Assembly: GCA_031761875.1 (NCBI GenBank)
Contig: CP134492.1
Location: 930,001 to 994,000, forward strand
Direction of reading: 5' to 3'
From: Bacillaceae bacterium IKA-2
GTDB taxonomy: Bacteria; Bacillota; Bacilli; Bacillales; Anaerobacillaceae
Length of the DNA: 64,000 nt
Below, in pieces: positions 26,303 to 36,120 of the stretch. The translations under genes and the position numbers were made by a program. Below the pieces are notes generated by a model, which saw nothing but the letters and a program-made list of their open reading frames with translations, did not search any database and was not told the origin of the DNA. How positions within the stretch are numbered: position 1 is the stretch's first letter; each line of letters opens with the position of its first letter.

Positions 26303-29089
26303 TTGTTAAATGGATATTTTTCAATGGTGTTACATGCGCATTTGCCCTATGTTAGACATCGAGAGGCACACCGACTTGAAGAACTTTGGTTGTTTGAAGC
26401 TATTTCTGAAACATATATACCGTTACTTTGGAATTTAGAGACTCAGAAAAGTTTACATGCTTTAACGATTTCTTTTTCAACACCACTAATGGAAATGCTG
26501 ACTGACCCGCTAATGCAAAGAAGGTACTTGCATTACATAGAGCGGACGCAATCTTTATTAAATAAAGAAGTAAATAGAGACCAAGTAGCAGAAGAAAAAA
26601 ATGTAGTGGAATTCTATCTAAAACGTACAGAACGAATTAAGCGGACATTTTTAGAGTGGAATCAGAATTTACTTAAAGGTTTTCGTAAATATGCAGAAGA
26701 AGGAAAAATTATCTGCATTTGTAGTTCGGCAACGCATGCCTTCTTACCTTATTTACAAACTGAGGCAGGAGTTCGAGCCCAAATTGTTCACGGGATCAAG
26801 ATATTTAGACGTCACTTTGGGCATGTGCCTAGAGGTTTTTGGTTACCAGAATGTGGATTTACACCTGGTATTGATCGGATTTTATTTGAAGAAGGCATTC
26901 GCTATACATTTGTCGATGAACATGCGTTAAAACATGCAGACCCAGCGCCATCGAAAGCAACCGGAGCCCCAATCTATTCGCCACATGGGGTTATGCTGTT
27001 TCCACGTAATGGTAAATTGTCTGATCAAGTTTGGAGTTCGATAAATGGGTATCCTGGTGACTTTAATTATCGCGAGTTTTACCGTGACATTGCTTATGAA
27101 CGAGACTGGGAATATATAAAGCCTTACATGTATAACAAAGAGTCACGGAACGATACAGGACTTAAATATCATCGGATTACTGGTTTGACAGGAGTAAAGG
27201 AGTTTTATCAGCGCCAAAATGCTTTAGATAAAGTAAAAGAACATAGTGATCACTTTATTCAATTGATAAAAGAGCAGCTTATTGAAAATCAAGGGCAATC
27301 GTACCCGGCCTATTTGATAACGATACCTTTTGATGCCGAGCTTTTTGGACATTGGTGGTTTGAAGGGCCAGATTGGTTAAAGGAATTAATTTCTAGTGGA
27401 AACGAACAAATGTCAATAACTACAGCTGAACAATTTATTGATCGTCATTTCCAGGATATTGAAACCTCACATGTTTCATTTAATACTTGGGGTAAACATG
27501 GATATGGGGAAGTATGGCTAAATGAAAAAAACAGTTGGGTTTATCGGCATTTACATCGAATTGAGAAAGAACTCATTTTGCATGTGACAAAGTATAGAAA
27601 TAGAGACATTGATACTGACCGTTGTTTAAAACAGATGGCGCGAGAATGGATGTTAGCAACAAGTAGTGATTGGTCATTTATCATTACCGAAAATAGTGCT
27701 ACAGGCTACGCAAACAACCGTATAAATGAGCACATATCACGATTCGATATTCTAAAAGAGTTATTAGTGACCAAAAATTTTAATCTTGAAATTTTAACTC
27801 AATATGAAGCTGATTATCCATTTTTAAAAGAGGTTTTTTTAGAAATTTTTATTTCTCAGCATGATGACTATATTATTAAGGAAACAAAATTAAAACAATT
27901 AAAATCAAACAAAAAAACGGTAATAATGCTGGCTTGGGAATATCCCCCAAAGGTAGTAGGTGGTCTATCTAGACATGTGTTTGACCTCTCAAACATTTTG
28001 AATAGGCAAGGATGGGAAATTCATGTTATTACAACAGCTTTTGACGATCATCTTGATTATGAAGTAATGAATGGTGTCCATGTACATCGTGTTCATTGTT
28101 TACAACCTTACGCAGAGGATTTTTATCAATGGGTTGGGAGTTTTAACCTTGCTTTATGTGAATATGTTTTGAAATTATCGAGTTTAATTTCTTTTGATAT
28201 TATTCATGCCCATGATTGGCTTGTCTGTGTAGCAGCAAAAGCGTTAAAGCAGCAACTAGAGTTACCGTTAATTGCCACTATTCATGCTACAGAATATGGG
28301 AGAAATGATGGTATTTTTACTTCTTTGCAAAAAGAAATTAGCGATAAAGAACTGGAATTAACAAATGAAGCAAATCATGTGATTGTTTGTAGTCAGTATA
28401 TGGAAGAAGAAGTAAGCAATTTATTTCAGCTTCCAAAAGAAAAAATTACGATCATTCCAAATGGAGTTGATCAAAACATGATTCTAGGAACGTCTATAAG
28501 TTGGAAAAAAACGTACGGTAAAGAAACCGATCTCTTTATTTTTTCGGTAGGTAGAATGGTTAAGGAAAAAGGATTTCAAACGCTTATTGAAGCAGCACCA
28601 ACGATTTTAGAAAAACATAGCCACGTAAAATTTATTATTGCCGGTAAAGGGCCGCTTCTTGATGAGTACCGAAAACAAATTAAGGAAAAAGGCTTGCAGG
28701 AAAAAATTCATTTTATTGGGTTCGTTAATGATCAATTAAGAAATGAACTTTTTAACGGTTGTGATATTTGTTTGTTTCCTAGTTATTATGAACCGTTTGG
28801 AATCGTGGCGTTAGAAGCGATGATCGCAGGAAAAACAACGATTGTTTCTGATACAGGTGGTTTTGGTGAAATTATTACTCACCGCGAAACAGGATTAAAA
28901 ATCTATCCTAGAGATGTTCAAAGTATAATAACACAAGTTTTTACAAGTATCGAAGATAAGCAACTGGCAAAAAAAATTGCCGAAAATGGTAAAAAATTAG
29001 CAGAAACAAAATACAGTTGGGATTTAATTTCAAAGCAAACAATAACTGTATATGAAGATAGCTTTAGGAATCTCCAAGAAAATAATTAA
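26303..29089 (+). CDS. GH57 (DUF1957) glucan-branching-type domain fused to GT4 glycosyltransferase
   Basis: 928 residues, TTG start with GGGGGC upstream. Residues about 1-525 are a GH57/DUF1957 enzyme: LHAHLPYVRH at the N-terminus, nucleophile Glu in FWLPECGFTPG and acid Asp in PFDAELFGHWWFEG. Residues about 535-928 are a GT-B family 4 glycosyltransferase of glycogen-synthase type: VVGGLSRHVFDLS near its start and the EX7E donor motif in SYYEPFGIVALEAMIAGKT. The two activities, chain building and alpha-1,6 branching, on one chain suggest synthesis of a branched alpha-glucan. It belongs to a cluster with DUF4912, nucleotidyltransferase and GH15N genes. No fusion junction defect was seen. Confidence 0.9.
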   Translation: MLNGYFSMVLHAHLPYVRHREAHRLEELWLFEAISETYIPLLWNLETQKSLHALTISFSTPLMEMLTDPLMQRRYLHYIERTQSLLNKEVNRDQVAEEKNVVEFYLKRTERIKRTFLEWNQNLLKGFRKYAEEGKIICICSSATHAFLPYLQTEAGVRAQIVHGIKIFRRHFGHVPRGFWLPECGFTPGIDRILFEEGIRYTFVDEHALKHADPAPSKATGAPIYSPHGVMLFPRNGKLSDQVWSSINGYPGDFNYREFYRDIAYERDWEYIKPYMYNKESRNDTGLKYHRITGLTGVKEFYQRQNALDKVKEHSDHFIQLIKEQLIENQGQSYPAYLITIPFDAELFGHWWFEGPDWLKELISSGNEQMSITTAEQFIDRHFQDIETSHVSFNTWGKHGYGEVWLNEKNSWVYRHLHRIEKELILHVTKYRNRDIDTDRCLKQMAREWMLATSSDWSFIITENSATGYANNRINEHISRFDILKELLVTKNFNLEILTQYEADYPFLKEVFLEIFISQHDDYIIKETKLKQLKSNKKTVIMLAWEYPPKVVGGLSRHVFDLSNILNRQGWEIHVITTAFDDHLDYEVMNGVHVHRVHCLQPYAEDFYQWVGSFNLALCEYVLKLSSLISFDIIHAHDWLVCVAAKALKQQLELPLIATIHATEYGRNDGIFTSLQKEISDKELELTNEANHVIVCSQYMEEEVSNLFQLPKEKITIIPNGVDQNMILGTSISWKKTYGKETDLFIFSVGRMVKEKGFQTLIEAAPTILEKHSHVKFIIAGKGPLLDEYRKQIKEKGLQEKIHFIGFVNDQLRNELFNGCDICLFPSYYEPFGIVALEAMIAGKTTIVSDTGGFGEIITHRETGLKIYPRDVQSIITQVFTSIEDKQLAKKIAENGKKLAETKYSWDLISKQTITVYEDSFRNLQENN

Positions 29090-29180
29090 TTAGTATGATG
29101 ATCTATTTTGTATCATCTTTGATTAGTTATTTTCTTTACAATACCTAACTCAAGAACAGTTTATTGGAGGTGAAGTGTAT

Positions 29181-30062
29181 ATGAAAGCTGTGATTATGGC
29201 TGGTGGCAAAGGAACACGACTTCGTCCATTAACATGTCATACTCCAAAACCGATGGTCTTGCTTGGGAAAAAACCAGTAATGGAATATGCTATTGAACTT
29301 TTAAAGCAGCATGGGATTACTGAAATTGCGGTTACCTTGCAATACTTACCCGAGGTAATAAAGAATTATTTTGGTGATGGTAGTCGGTTTGGTGTTGAAT
29401 TACATTACTTTGAAGAAATAATACCGTTAGGAACTGCAGGTAGTGTTAAGAATGCTGAAAAATTTTTAAACGAGCGTTTTATCGTAATAAGCGGAGATTG
29501 CATAACAGATTTTGATTTGACAAAAGGAATTAATTTTCATGAAGAAAAAATGGCATTAACAACGGTTTTTATGAAAAAAGTCGCAATGCCCTTTGAATAC
29601 GGTGTCATTTCAACAAATGAAATAGCCGAGATTGTACGTTTTATTGAAAAGCCCAGTTGGAATGAAATTTTTAGTAATACAGTGAATACTGGTATATATA
29701 TACTAGAACCTGAAGTTTTGGATTATTTAAAACCAGGAGAACCAAGTGATTTTAGTAAAGATTTATTTCCAAAATTAATGAAAGAAAAGAATTTATTATT
29801 CGGTTTTAACGCTGATGGTTATTGGTCCGATATTGGAAATATCAAAGCTTATCGTCAAACACAGTTGGATGTCCTAAATAATAAAGTTCACGTTTGTTTG
29901 GCGACGAATATAGGAAATGAAGTAGGAACGTATGGAGATAAAAACCATATAGAAGTTAATAAAGGCAGAAAACGTGTTTCTAAAATATATAAACTAACAA
30001 AGACAACTAACCAAAATTCGTCATATTCCGCTAAAAATATTCAGAATTTTCAAAAGTCTTAA
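29181..30062 (+). CDS. Sugar-1-phosphate nucleotidyltransferase
   Basis: 293 residues from ATG 29181, preceded by GGAGGTGA. The signature MAGGKGTRLRPLT at the N-terminus, SGDCITDFD (metal-binding Asp) and EKPSW are those of NDP-glucose/GDP-mannose pyrophosphorylases. It would make the activated sugar for the GT4 domain encoded upstream. Residues after about 235 lose family similarity: the left-handed beta-helix usual in longer members is missing and replaced by a basic tail (GRKRVSKIYKLTK). Glucose versus mannose donor cannot be decided from sequence. Confidence 0.87.
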   Translation: MKAVIMAGGKGTRLRPLTCHTPKPMVLLGKKPVMEYAIELLKQHGITEIAVTLQYLPEVIKNYFGDGSRFGVELHYFEEIIPLGTAGSVKNAEKFLNERFIVISGDCITDFDLTKGINFHEEKMALTTVFMKKVAMPFEYGVISTNEIAEIVRFIEKPSWNEIFSNTVNTGIYILEPEVLDYLKPGEPSDFSKDLFPKLMKEKNLLFGFNADGYWSDIGNIKAYRQTQLDVLNNKVHVCLATNIGNEVGTYGDKNHIEVNKGRKRVSKIYKLTKTTNQNSSYSAKNIQNFQKS

Positions 30063-30174
30063 GGGCATATTCAAAAAAAGATGGATAAATAGAGCCGACA
30101 ACGAGATCTGGCTACTAATGTATCAAATTTTTTGAACAACCGCTTAAAGTAATTAGAAATGGCCGGTGATAATA

Positions 30175-30810
30175 ATGGAGGAACTATTGAATTTCAACAA
30201 TGAGCTTAAAAGTGTAAAATATGGAGTTTGGGTTGATGGAATATTCTCATGGTTAGATTCAGAAAAGTGGGTTTGTGATTCGGATAAATTGTCGAGTAAA
30301 CGAAATTTTACAAACGAAAATTTGAAGCTTTCCATAACATTTCAACCTAAGTTTTTAGCAACAAATACTTTACAAGAAGTGACTATTGCGAATTTAAAGG
30401 CTGAAAAAAGAAACTTGAAGTTTTTCTGTAGTCAAACTTTTACTGAAAGGGGCAGCGAGGGCTTAACATTCTATGCACCGTCGATTAGTGCTATTGTCCA
30501 CTCTTATGACAATACTTATTTATTAGTTAATGGTATGTTAAAAAAACAGGGTATTGTACAATACTGTACAGATTTTCAAGATCCTTGTTCATTAGAGGAT
30601 GGCACAATGTTAATGCAACCATTTTCATCTAAACGATCAGTAAATATTTTTAGTTTAGAAGGGGAAATTCAAGCTAAAGAGAAGACGAACGCCTACTTTT
30701 GGTTATGTAAAGGATTGGATGAAAAAAATGTGCAGCAAACAAATGCATTTATTAAATTGCAGCTTCTGACTTCCTTGGATAGTGAAACAAACTTTTTAAA
30801 AACTGTTTAA
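30175..30810 (+). CDS. Stand-alone GH15-type N-terminal beta-sandwich domain
   Basis: 211 residues from ATG 30175 with GGTGAT upstream. The order of motifs (YGVWVDGIFSWL, TLQEVTIANLKAEKRNLKFF, LTFYAPSISAIVHSYDNTYLLVNG, SLEDG ... YFWLCKG) matches the N-terminal beta-sandwich of bacterial glucoamylase-type GH15 proteins as I know them. The catalytic (alpha/alpha)6 barrel is absent: the protein stops after the linker region. It may be a glucan-binding accessory subunit or a truncated gene; no continuation of the barrel is visible downstream, where rpmG begins. It is the last gene of the glucan cluster. Confidence 0.6.
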   Translation: MEELLNFNNELKSVKYGVWVDGIFSWLDSEKWVCDSDKLSSKRNFTNENLKLSITFQPKFLATNTLQEVTIANLKAEKRNLKFFCSQTFTERGSEGLTFYAPSISAIVHSYDNTYLLVNGMLKKQGIVQYCTDFQDPCSLEDGTMLMQPFSSKRSVNIFSLEGEIQAKEKTNAYFWLCKGLDEKNVQQTNAFIKLQLLTSLDSETNFLKTV

Positions 30811-30915
30811 GTCGCTCTTTAATATGCGACAATAAAGAAACGCTTGATTATTGAGTCCGAATTTGCTATTATTTAAAAGTATGATTGAAGAAAAGCATGT
30901 TTGGAGGGATAATGA

Positions 30916-31065
30916 ATGCGTGTAAATATTACATTAGCTTGTACAGAAACAGGTGATCGTAACTACATCACTACTAAAAATAAACGTAACAACCCAGATC
31001 GTCTTGAGTTAAAAAAATATAGTTCAAGATTAAAGAAGCACACTTTGCATCGCGAAACTAAGTAA
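30916..31065 (+). CDS. rpmG: 50S ribosomal protein L33
   Basis: 49 residues, too short for many gene callers. Begins [20 protein letters not shown] and ends [10 protein letters not shown], typical of L33. Only one Cys is present, so this is the zinc-independent (C-minus) form, like B. subtilis RpmGA. GGAGGG precedes the ATG at 30916. An out-of-frame ATG at 30912 is ignored. It is followed by a terminator and then the 5-formyl-THF cyclo-ligase gene, the same order as in B. subtilis. Confidence 0.97.
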   Translation: MRVNITLACTETGDRNYITTKNKRNNPDRLELKKYSSRLKKHTLHRETK

Positions 31066-31092
31066 GCAGAATTTTCTGCTTACTTTTTTTTA
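31060..31092 (+). terminator. Terminator after rpmG
   Basis: AGTAAGCAGA/TCTGCTTACT with a four-base loop and T8 tail; the stem takes in the rpmG stop codon. Confidence 0.93.
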
Positions 31093-31122
31093 ACAAGAAA
31101 CAAAAAACTGTCAGGTGATAAA

Positions 31123-31698
31123 ATGAAAAACAAAGGTCAATTACGTAATGAAATGAAACAGCGTTTATTAAAAATGAAAGAAACAGATTACATACTTTTT
31201 TGTTCTGAAATAAAAAATAAATTGCTTCAAAGTAAAGAGTGGGACGAAGCGACGACCATTGGGATAACAATTGCTACTAAACGAGAAATCGATACAATTC
31301 CAATTATTGAAGCAGGTTGGAAGCAAGGAAAACAAATCGTCGTTCCGAAATGCTTTCCTAAGGAAAAGAAATTAAACTTCTATCAAATAAATTCTTTTCT
31401 AGAAGTTGAAGATAGTTTTTACTCGCTAAAAGAGCCAATTACCACACTTACTCCTTTTGTAAATAAAGAGCAGATTGATTTAGTTATTGTTCCAGGGCTT
31501 ATTTTTGACAAAGAAGGATATCGGATAGGTTTTGGTGGAGGGTACTATGATCGATATTTAAATGGGTATCACAATGATACGATAGCTCTTGCTTTTGATT
31601 TTCAACTTGTTGATGAAGTACCAAAAGAAGCATACGATATACCTGTTAGAAAAATAATAACTAATACATCTAAAGAAGATGTTCAAGAAGTCCGGTAA
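31123..31698 (+). CDS. yqgN: 5-formyltetrahydrofolate cyclo-ligase (YqgN)
   Basis: 191 residues. It converts 5-formyl-THF to 5,10-methenyl-THF using ATP. The N-terminal basic pair KNKGQLRNEMKQRL, the KREIDT region and the C-terminal GFGGGYYDRYL (about 146-156) with Tyr and Asp are the family's ATP/folate site. Usual length. ATG follows AGGTGAT. Downstream of rpmG as in B. subtilis. Separate from thiF by 80 bases. Confidence 0.95.
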   Translation: MKNKGQLRNEMKQRLLKMKETDYILFCSEIKNKLLQSKEWDEATTIGITIATKREIDTIPIIEAGWKQGKQIVVPKCFPKEKKLNFYQINSFLEVEDSFYSLKEPITTLTPFVNKEQIDLVIVPGLIFDKEGYRIGFGGGYYDRYLNGYHNDTIALAFDFQLVDEVPKEAYDIPVRKIITNTSKEDVQEVR

Positions 31699-31778
31699 TA
31701 TAAGCTTGCAAATTTTCTCGTTTGCTCTTGTTATCCTACTTTCGGACAAGTATCTTAAAGGGTTTGGAGGATGTAAAT

Positions 31779-32795
31779 ATGGGACAAATGGACCGTTATT
31801 CTAGACAAATATTATTTCAACCAATTGGCGAGGAGGGTCAGCGAAAATTAGCAACAAAAAAAGTGTTAATAGTAGGTATGGGGGCTTTAGGAACAGTCCT
31901 AGCAAATCACCTTGTCCGTTCAGGTGTGGGACATGTTCGCTTTGCTGACCGAGACTATGTTGAACAGAGCAATTTACAAAGACAAATGCTGTTTGATGAA
32001 GATGATGTTCGTGGATCTATACCCAAGGCAATTGCAGCAGAGAAGCGATTGCAGAAAATCAATAGTAGTGTCACAGTTGAAGGTATTGTTACTGATGTTA
32101 CAATTCAAAACATCGATGAATTAATGGATGGCGTTGACTTAGTTTTAGATGGCACTGATAATTTTCAGACCCGCTTTTTAATTAATGACGCTTGTTATAA
32201 AGTAGGTATTCCTTTTGTCTATGGTGGGGCAGTAAGCTCACGGGGAATGTCAGCGATTTTTATTCCCGGAGTTACTCCTTGTTTAAGGTGCTTTATTGGT
32301 GGTGGCAATTCAGCTGGGCAGACGTGTGATACAATCGGGGTTATTTCACCTGTTGTTGATATTGTTGCGTCATTTCAGAGCATTGAGGCATTAAAGTATT
32401 TAACAGACAACCATGACGTTCAACGAAAAAGTTTACTAACTTTTGATGTATGGAAGCATCATATGTATGAAATGAAATTTTCAAAAAAGAAAGATGATTG
32501 TCCAACATGTAGCTTAGCGGAGTATCCGGCTCTTCAAGGAGAGCAAGAACAAACCGTCATCTCTCTTTGTGGTAGGGAAACAGTCCAAATTAGCATGGGG
32601 CAAAAGTTAGACTTGAATGAATGGGCTCAAAAGCTAGCGAAAGTAGCTGAAGTGTCCCAGACACCATTTTTAGTTCGCGTGCAATTAGCTGAAGGTGAGC
32701 GCCTAGTTTTATTCCCAGATGGAAGAACGTTAGTACAGGGTACAGAGGATATCGCTAGGGCTAAGAGTTTATATGCCCGTTACATAGGGCTATAA
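31779..32795 (+). CDS. thiF: ThiF/MoeB-type adenylyltransferase
   Basis: 338 residues from ATG 31779, with GGAGG eleven bases upstream; the frame extends further without a site. E1-like fold: VLIVGMGALGTVLANHLVRS is the ATP-binding region, SNLQRQMLFDEDDV the catalytic Arg region and DGTDNFQTRFLIND the Mg site. Two CxxC pairs (CLRC and CPTC) bind zinc. It should adenylate the C-terminal GG of ThiS (43224) or of MoaD. It is alone here while thiE, thiS and thiD lie 11 kb away. MoeB is an alternative name; the C-terminal 75 residues after the zinc site are poorly conserved. Confidence 0.85.
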   Translation: MGQMDRYSRQILFQPIGEEGQRKLATKKVLIVGMGALGTVLANHLVRSGVGHVRFADRDYVEQSNLQRQMLFDEDDVRGSIPKAIAAEKRLQKINSSVTVEGIVTDVTIQNIDELMDGVDLVLDGTDNFQTRFLINDACYKVGIPFVYGGAVSSRGMSAIFIPGVTPCLRCFIGGGNSAGQTCDTIGVISPVVDIVASFQSIEALKYLTDNHDVQRKSLLTFDVWKHHMYEMKFSKKKDDCPTCSLAEYPALQGEQEQTVISLCGRETVQISMGQKLDLNEWAQKLAKVAEVSQTPFLVRVQLAEGERLVLFPDGRTLVQGTEDIARAKSLYARYIGL

Positions 32796-32845
32796 GGTCC
32801 TATAAACATTACTGTCGGCTCTGATTATTCTCTGATTATGTCTTT

Positions 32846-32874
32846 TTGAAACCGGTATGATAAAATAGTAATAA
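32846..32874 (+). promoter_or_regulatory. Candidate SigA promoter of ldh
   Basis: TTGAAA at 32846, 17-base spacer, TAATAA at 32869. The palindrome at 32897 lies just past the expected start of transcription. Confidence 0.5.
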
Positions 32875-32896
32875 AATAGCCATTTGTTGAACGATT

Positions 32897-32911
32897 GAAT
32901 GAATTTCATTC
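32897..32911. promoter_or_regulatory. 15-bp odd palindrome, candidate operator of ldh
   Basis: GAATGAA-T-TTCATTC, exact. It sits about 23 bases after the -10 box, where a repressor would block transcription. The same core lies upstream of zur (7092), with partial copies at 18746 and 52262. Confidence 0.45.
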
Positions 32912-32922
32912 GATTACATTGA

Positions 32923-33948
<1,026 letters not shown>

Positions 33949-33954
33949 ATTTTC

Positions 33955-33988
33955 CAAAAAAACCTAATCGTCATGATTAGGTTTTTTA
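33955..33988 (+). terminator. Terminator after ldh
   Basis: AAAAAACCTAATC/GATTAGGTTTTTT with a short loop. Confidence 0.93.
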
Positions 33989-34046
33989 AAATCTCTAGAA
34001 TAAAAAAGCTCACTTAAACAAAAAGTAAATGATGAGGTGAGAAAGT

Positions 34047-34247
34047 ATGTTTTCTAACAATAATCAAAATAATTTATTGGTAACAATGTTAATTTCGCTT
34101 GTTTCTGTTTTCTTCATTTACCAATATAGGTATCGAGTTATGAATAGAATTCTTGGAACATATTGGTTTCGTCGCTTAGCAGTTGCAGGAGTCATGCAGA
34201 TTCCATATATACGAGATCGTATTTTTGGACGGTTTATGACATTTTAA
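34047..34247 (+). CDS. Small membrane protein of unknown function
   Basis: 66 residues. One membrane segment (LVTMLISLVSVFFIYQYRY) then a basic amphipathic part with many Arg and Tyr (RVMNRILGTYWFRRLAVAGV). ATG has GAGGTGAG. It sits where yqgO lies in B. subtilis, which also encodes a tiny protein; I cannot confirm homology. Followed by a palindromic terminator. Confidence 0.7.
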   Translation: MFSNNNQNNLLVTMLISLVSVFFIYQYRYRVMNRILGTYWFRRLAVAGVMQIPYIRDRIFGRFMTF

Positions 34248-34272
34248 AAGGTAGCCATATGGCTACCTTTTA
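34246..34272. terminator. Palindromic terminator between small gene and aroK
   Basis: AAAAGGTAGCCAT/ATGGCTACCTTTT, perfect and loop-free on paper; usable from both sides. Confidence 0.8.
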
Positions 34273-34302
34273 AAATGGGTGGATGAAGTGAAGAGTGCTA
34301 TG

Positions 34303-34863
34303 TTAGTCATGATTAGGCTCATAAATATCCCAACCAAGCTTTAAAGATTCTATTAAATAATCAGCTACTTCCTCAACTTCGAGATTATCGGTATTAAACT
34401 TTGAATGATGAAACGAATATGTGTTTTGCCTTTTATTAAAAAGCGCCTCAATTTCTTCAAGAGAACGCCCCTGTAATACTGGACGGCTATCGATTAAAAT
34501 GTTTAGACGTTCTTTCCATGAATTCCAAGAAATATCTAGATAAATAACAATACAATTAGATAAACACATTTCCCGAATCTCTTCTTGTAAAAAAGCGCCT
34601 CCACCAACAGAAATAATTTTTAATCTTTGTTTTGAAAAAAAAGTTATGATCTCTTTTTCTTTATCCCGAAACGTTTTTTCGCCAAAGGTTTTAAATATTT
34701 CAGCTGTTGACATTTCAAATTGTTTTTCAATTTCTTGATCTATGTCAATAAAACTTCGATAGAGTTTTTTTGCTACCAACTGTCCAACTGTTGTTTTACC
34801 AGATCCCATAAATCCAATAAAAACAATACTTTTTTCTCTAAGAGACATTTGATTATTTTTCAT
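34303..34863 (-). CDS. aroK: Shikimate kinase
   Basis: 186 residues from ATG 34863, with AGGAAG upstream. Walker A is GFMGSGKTTVGQ. DIDQEIE holds the Mg-binding Asp, and RDKE plus GGGAF bind shikimate. RPVLQGR is the lid. It phosphorylates shikimate on the way to chorismate. It lies 138 bases downstream of aroD on the same strand. This is the only intact copy in the window; a frameshifted remnant of a second one lies after comGG, where relatives usually keep it. Confidence 0.93.
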   Translation of the reverse strand: MKNNQMSLREKSIVFIGFMGSGKTTVGQLVAKKLYRSFIDIDQEIEKQFEMSTAEIFKTFGEKTFRDKEKEIITFFSKQRLKIISVGGGAFLQEEIREMCLSNCIVIYLDISWNSWKERLNILIDSRPVLQGRSLEEIEALFNKRQNTYSFHHSKFNTDNLEVEEVADYLIESLKLGWDIYEPNHD

Positions 34864-35001
34864 TTTGCACACTTCCTAATACTTGACGTTCGTAAAACGG
34901 AATAAGACAATGCCGGTCGTTTGATTGATATGATTAAATTCATTCACATAGAGAGAAATAAAAAATCGGCAGTAATCGTTTATATTTTATTACTATGAAT
35001 G

Positions 35002-35757
35002 TTACATTTTTTGCTTTTTTTTCAACATCCTTATCATTTCTTGGAGCGATTCAATTGAAATTTGGCCAGGAGCCGAACTTTTTTCCCCAACTGCAAAAGT
35101 TAGAACAGATCCATAAACCCACCCTAAAACCCTGCTCATTACTCCGATATCACCCATAGAAATTGTAATTAATGGGATATCTAAAATCTCTTTTGCATCT
35201 CTAGTCGCATTTAGTAAATTCATAACATCTTCATGGTTTTTAGGCATGTAGGCTACTTTTGCAATATCCGCATTATGAAACGCCATTTTAGATAAATGCT
35301 TAATTATTTCTGTTTTGGTAGGTGTATTTTCAAAGTTATGATAAGATAACACAAGTTTTTTTGAATACTTTTTTGAAACTTCTCGTAAATGTTTAATATG
35401 TTCGAGATTATTAGAGACTTCAAAGTCAATCAAATTAACGAATTTACTTTTACAAACTTCAGAAAGTAACTCAACAACTTGATTATCATTTAAAGGGATT
35501 TCTTGACCACCTTCTTTTTGTGCTCGAATTGTAAAAAGTAGTGGGAGTCCATTACTGTGAGTGTCTATTTCTTGCAAAGTTCTTAACACACGATCCGTAT
35601 TGTTTATATCGCTAAAAAAATCTACACGCCATTCTAACATATTTGGTTTTTTGGAAACAATATTCTTTACTTCCAAAATGATTTCATTTGTTGTTTTACC
35701 AGTCAATGGGGTGCATATATATGGAATTTCCTCTTCGTTAAAAAGTTCTCTCTCCAT
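35002..35757 (-). CDS. aroD: Type I 3-dehydroquinate dehydratase
   Basis: 251 residues. TIM barrel with the Schiff-base lysine in DIAKVAYMPKN (about 175), partner histidine in LSYHNFENTP and the C-terminal PGQISIESL loop. It makes 3-dehydroshikimate, two steps before AroK's substrate is used. The aroD-aroK pair on the minus strand suggests a small shikimate operon. ATG has AGGAGG-like (CAGGAGGAC on the coding strand). Not found next to aroK in the B. subtilis order, so this pair is a local feature. Confidence 0.93.
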   Translation of the reverse strand: MERELFNEEEIPYICTPLTGKTTNEIILEVKNIVSKKPNMLEWRVDFFSDINNTDRVLRTLQEIDTHSNGLPLLFTIRAQKEGGQEIPLNDNQVVELLSEVCKSKFVNLIDFEVSNNLEHIKHLREVSKKYSKKLVLSYHNFENTPTKTEIIKHLSKMAFHNADIAKVAYMPKNHEDVMNLLNATRDAKEILDIPLITISMGDIGVMSRVLGWVYGSVLTFAVGEKSSAPGQISIESLQEMIRMLKKKQKM

Positions 35758-35845
35758 AAGTAAAGTCCTCCTGTATTTTAGTAATGTAAGTAGGTTGATG
35801 TGGCTAGATTATTTGTATTATGAAATTCACTCATGTAATGAAGAA
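35758..35845. other. Upstream region of aroD
   Basis: No clear promoter could be assigned. AT-rich. Confidence 0.3.
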
Positions 35846-35887
35846 ATTAAAAATTAAAAATTAAAAATTAAAAATTAAAAATTAAAA
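35846..35887. repeat. Tandem heptamer ATTAAAA x6
   Basis: Six exact consecutive copies of the seven-base unit, 42 bases, in the divergent intergenic region between aroD and the HAD gene. Such a tract can change length by slippage. Confidence 0.95.
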
Positions 35888-36120
35888 TAACAAAAACTTT
35901 TACAAGTTATTGTACTAAAGTTTTAAAATAAGAGCAACAAAAAAAGCAAGAGAAATCAATGGAATTAAGTTTGAGGAGAACCGTATGTTCGTCAGAAAGT
36001 CACAAATCATATAGTAGGAATCACACAAAATCTAACTGATAGAACTTATTTGGTTTTCGGTGGTGTAAGATAGAAAATAAAAGGTAAAAAAGGTATAATA
36101 ATGAAAAGGAGGTTGACTTA
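35888..36120. other. Gene-free region upstream of the HAD gene
   Basis: About 230 bases. A GAGGAGAACCGTATG word at 35973 vaguely recalls a group II intron domain V, but no matching strand follows. No gene seen. Confidence 0.4.

Noticed and set aside
35970-36000. GAGGAGAACCGTATG resembling group II intron domain V
   Set aside because: The complementary CGTACGGTTC strand is missing and no reverse transcriptase remains nearby.
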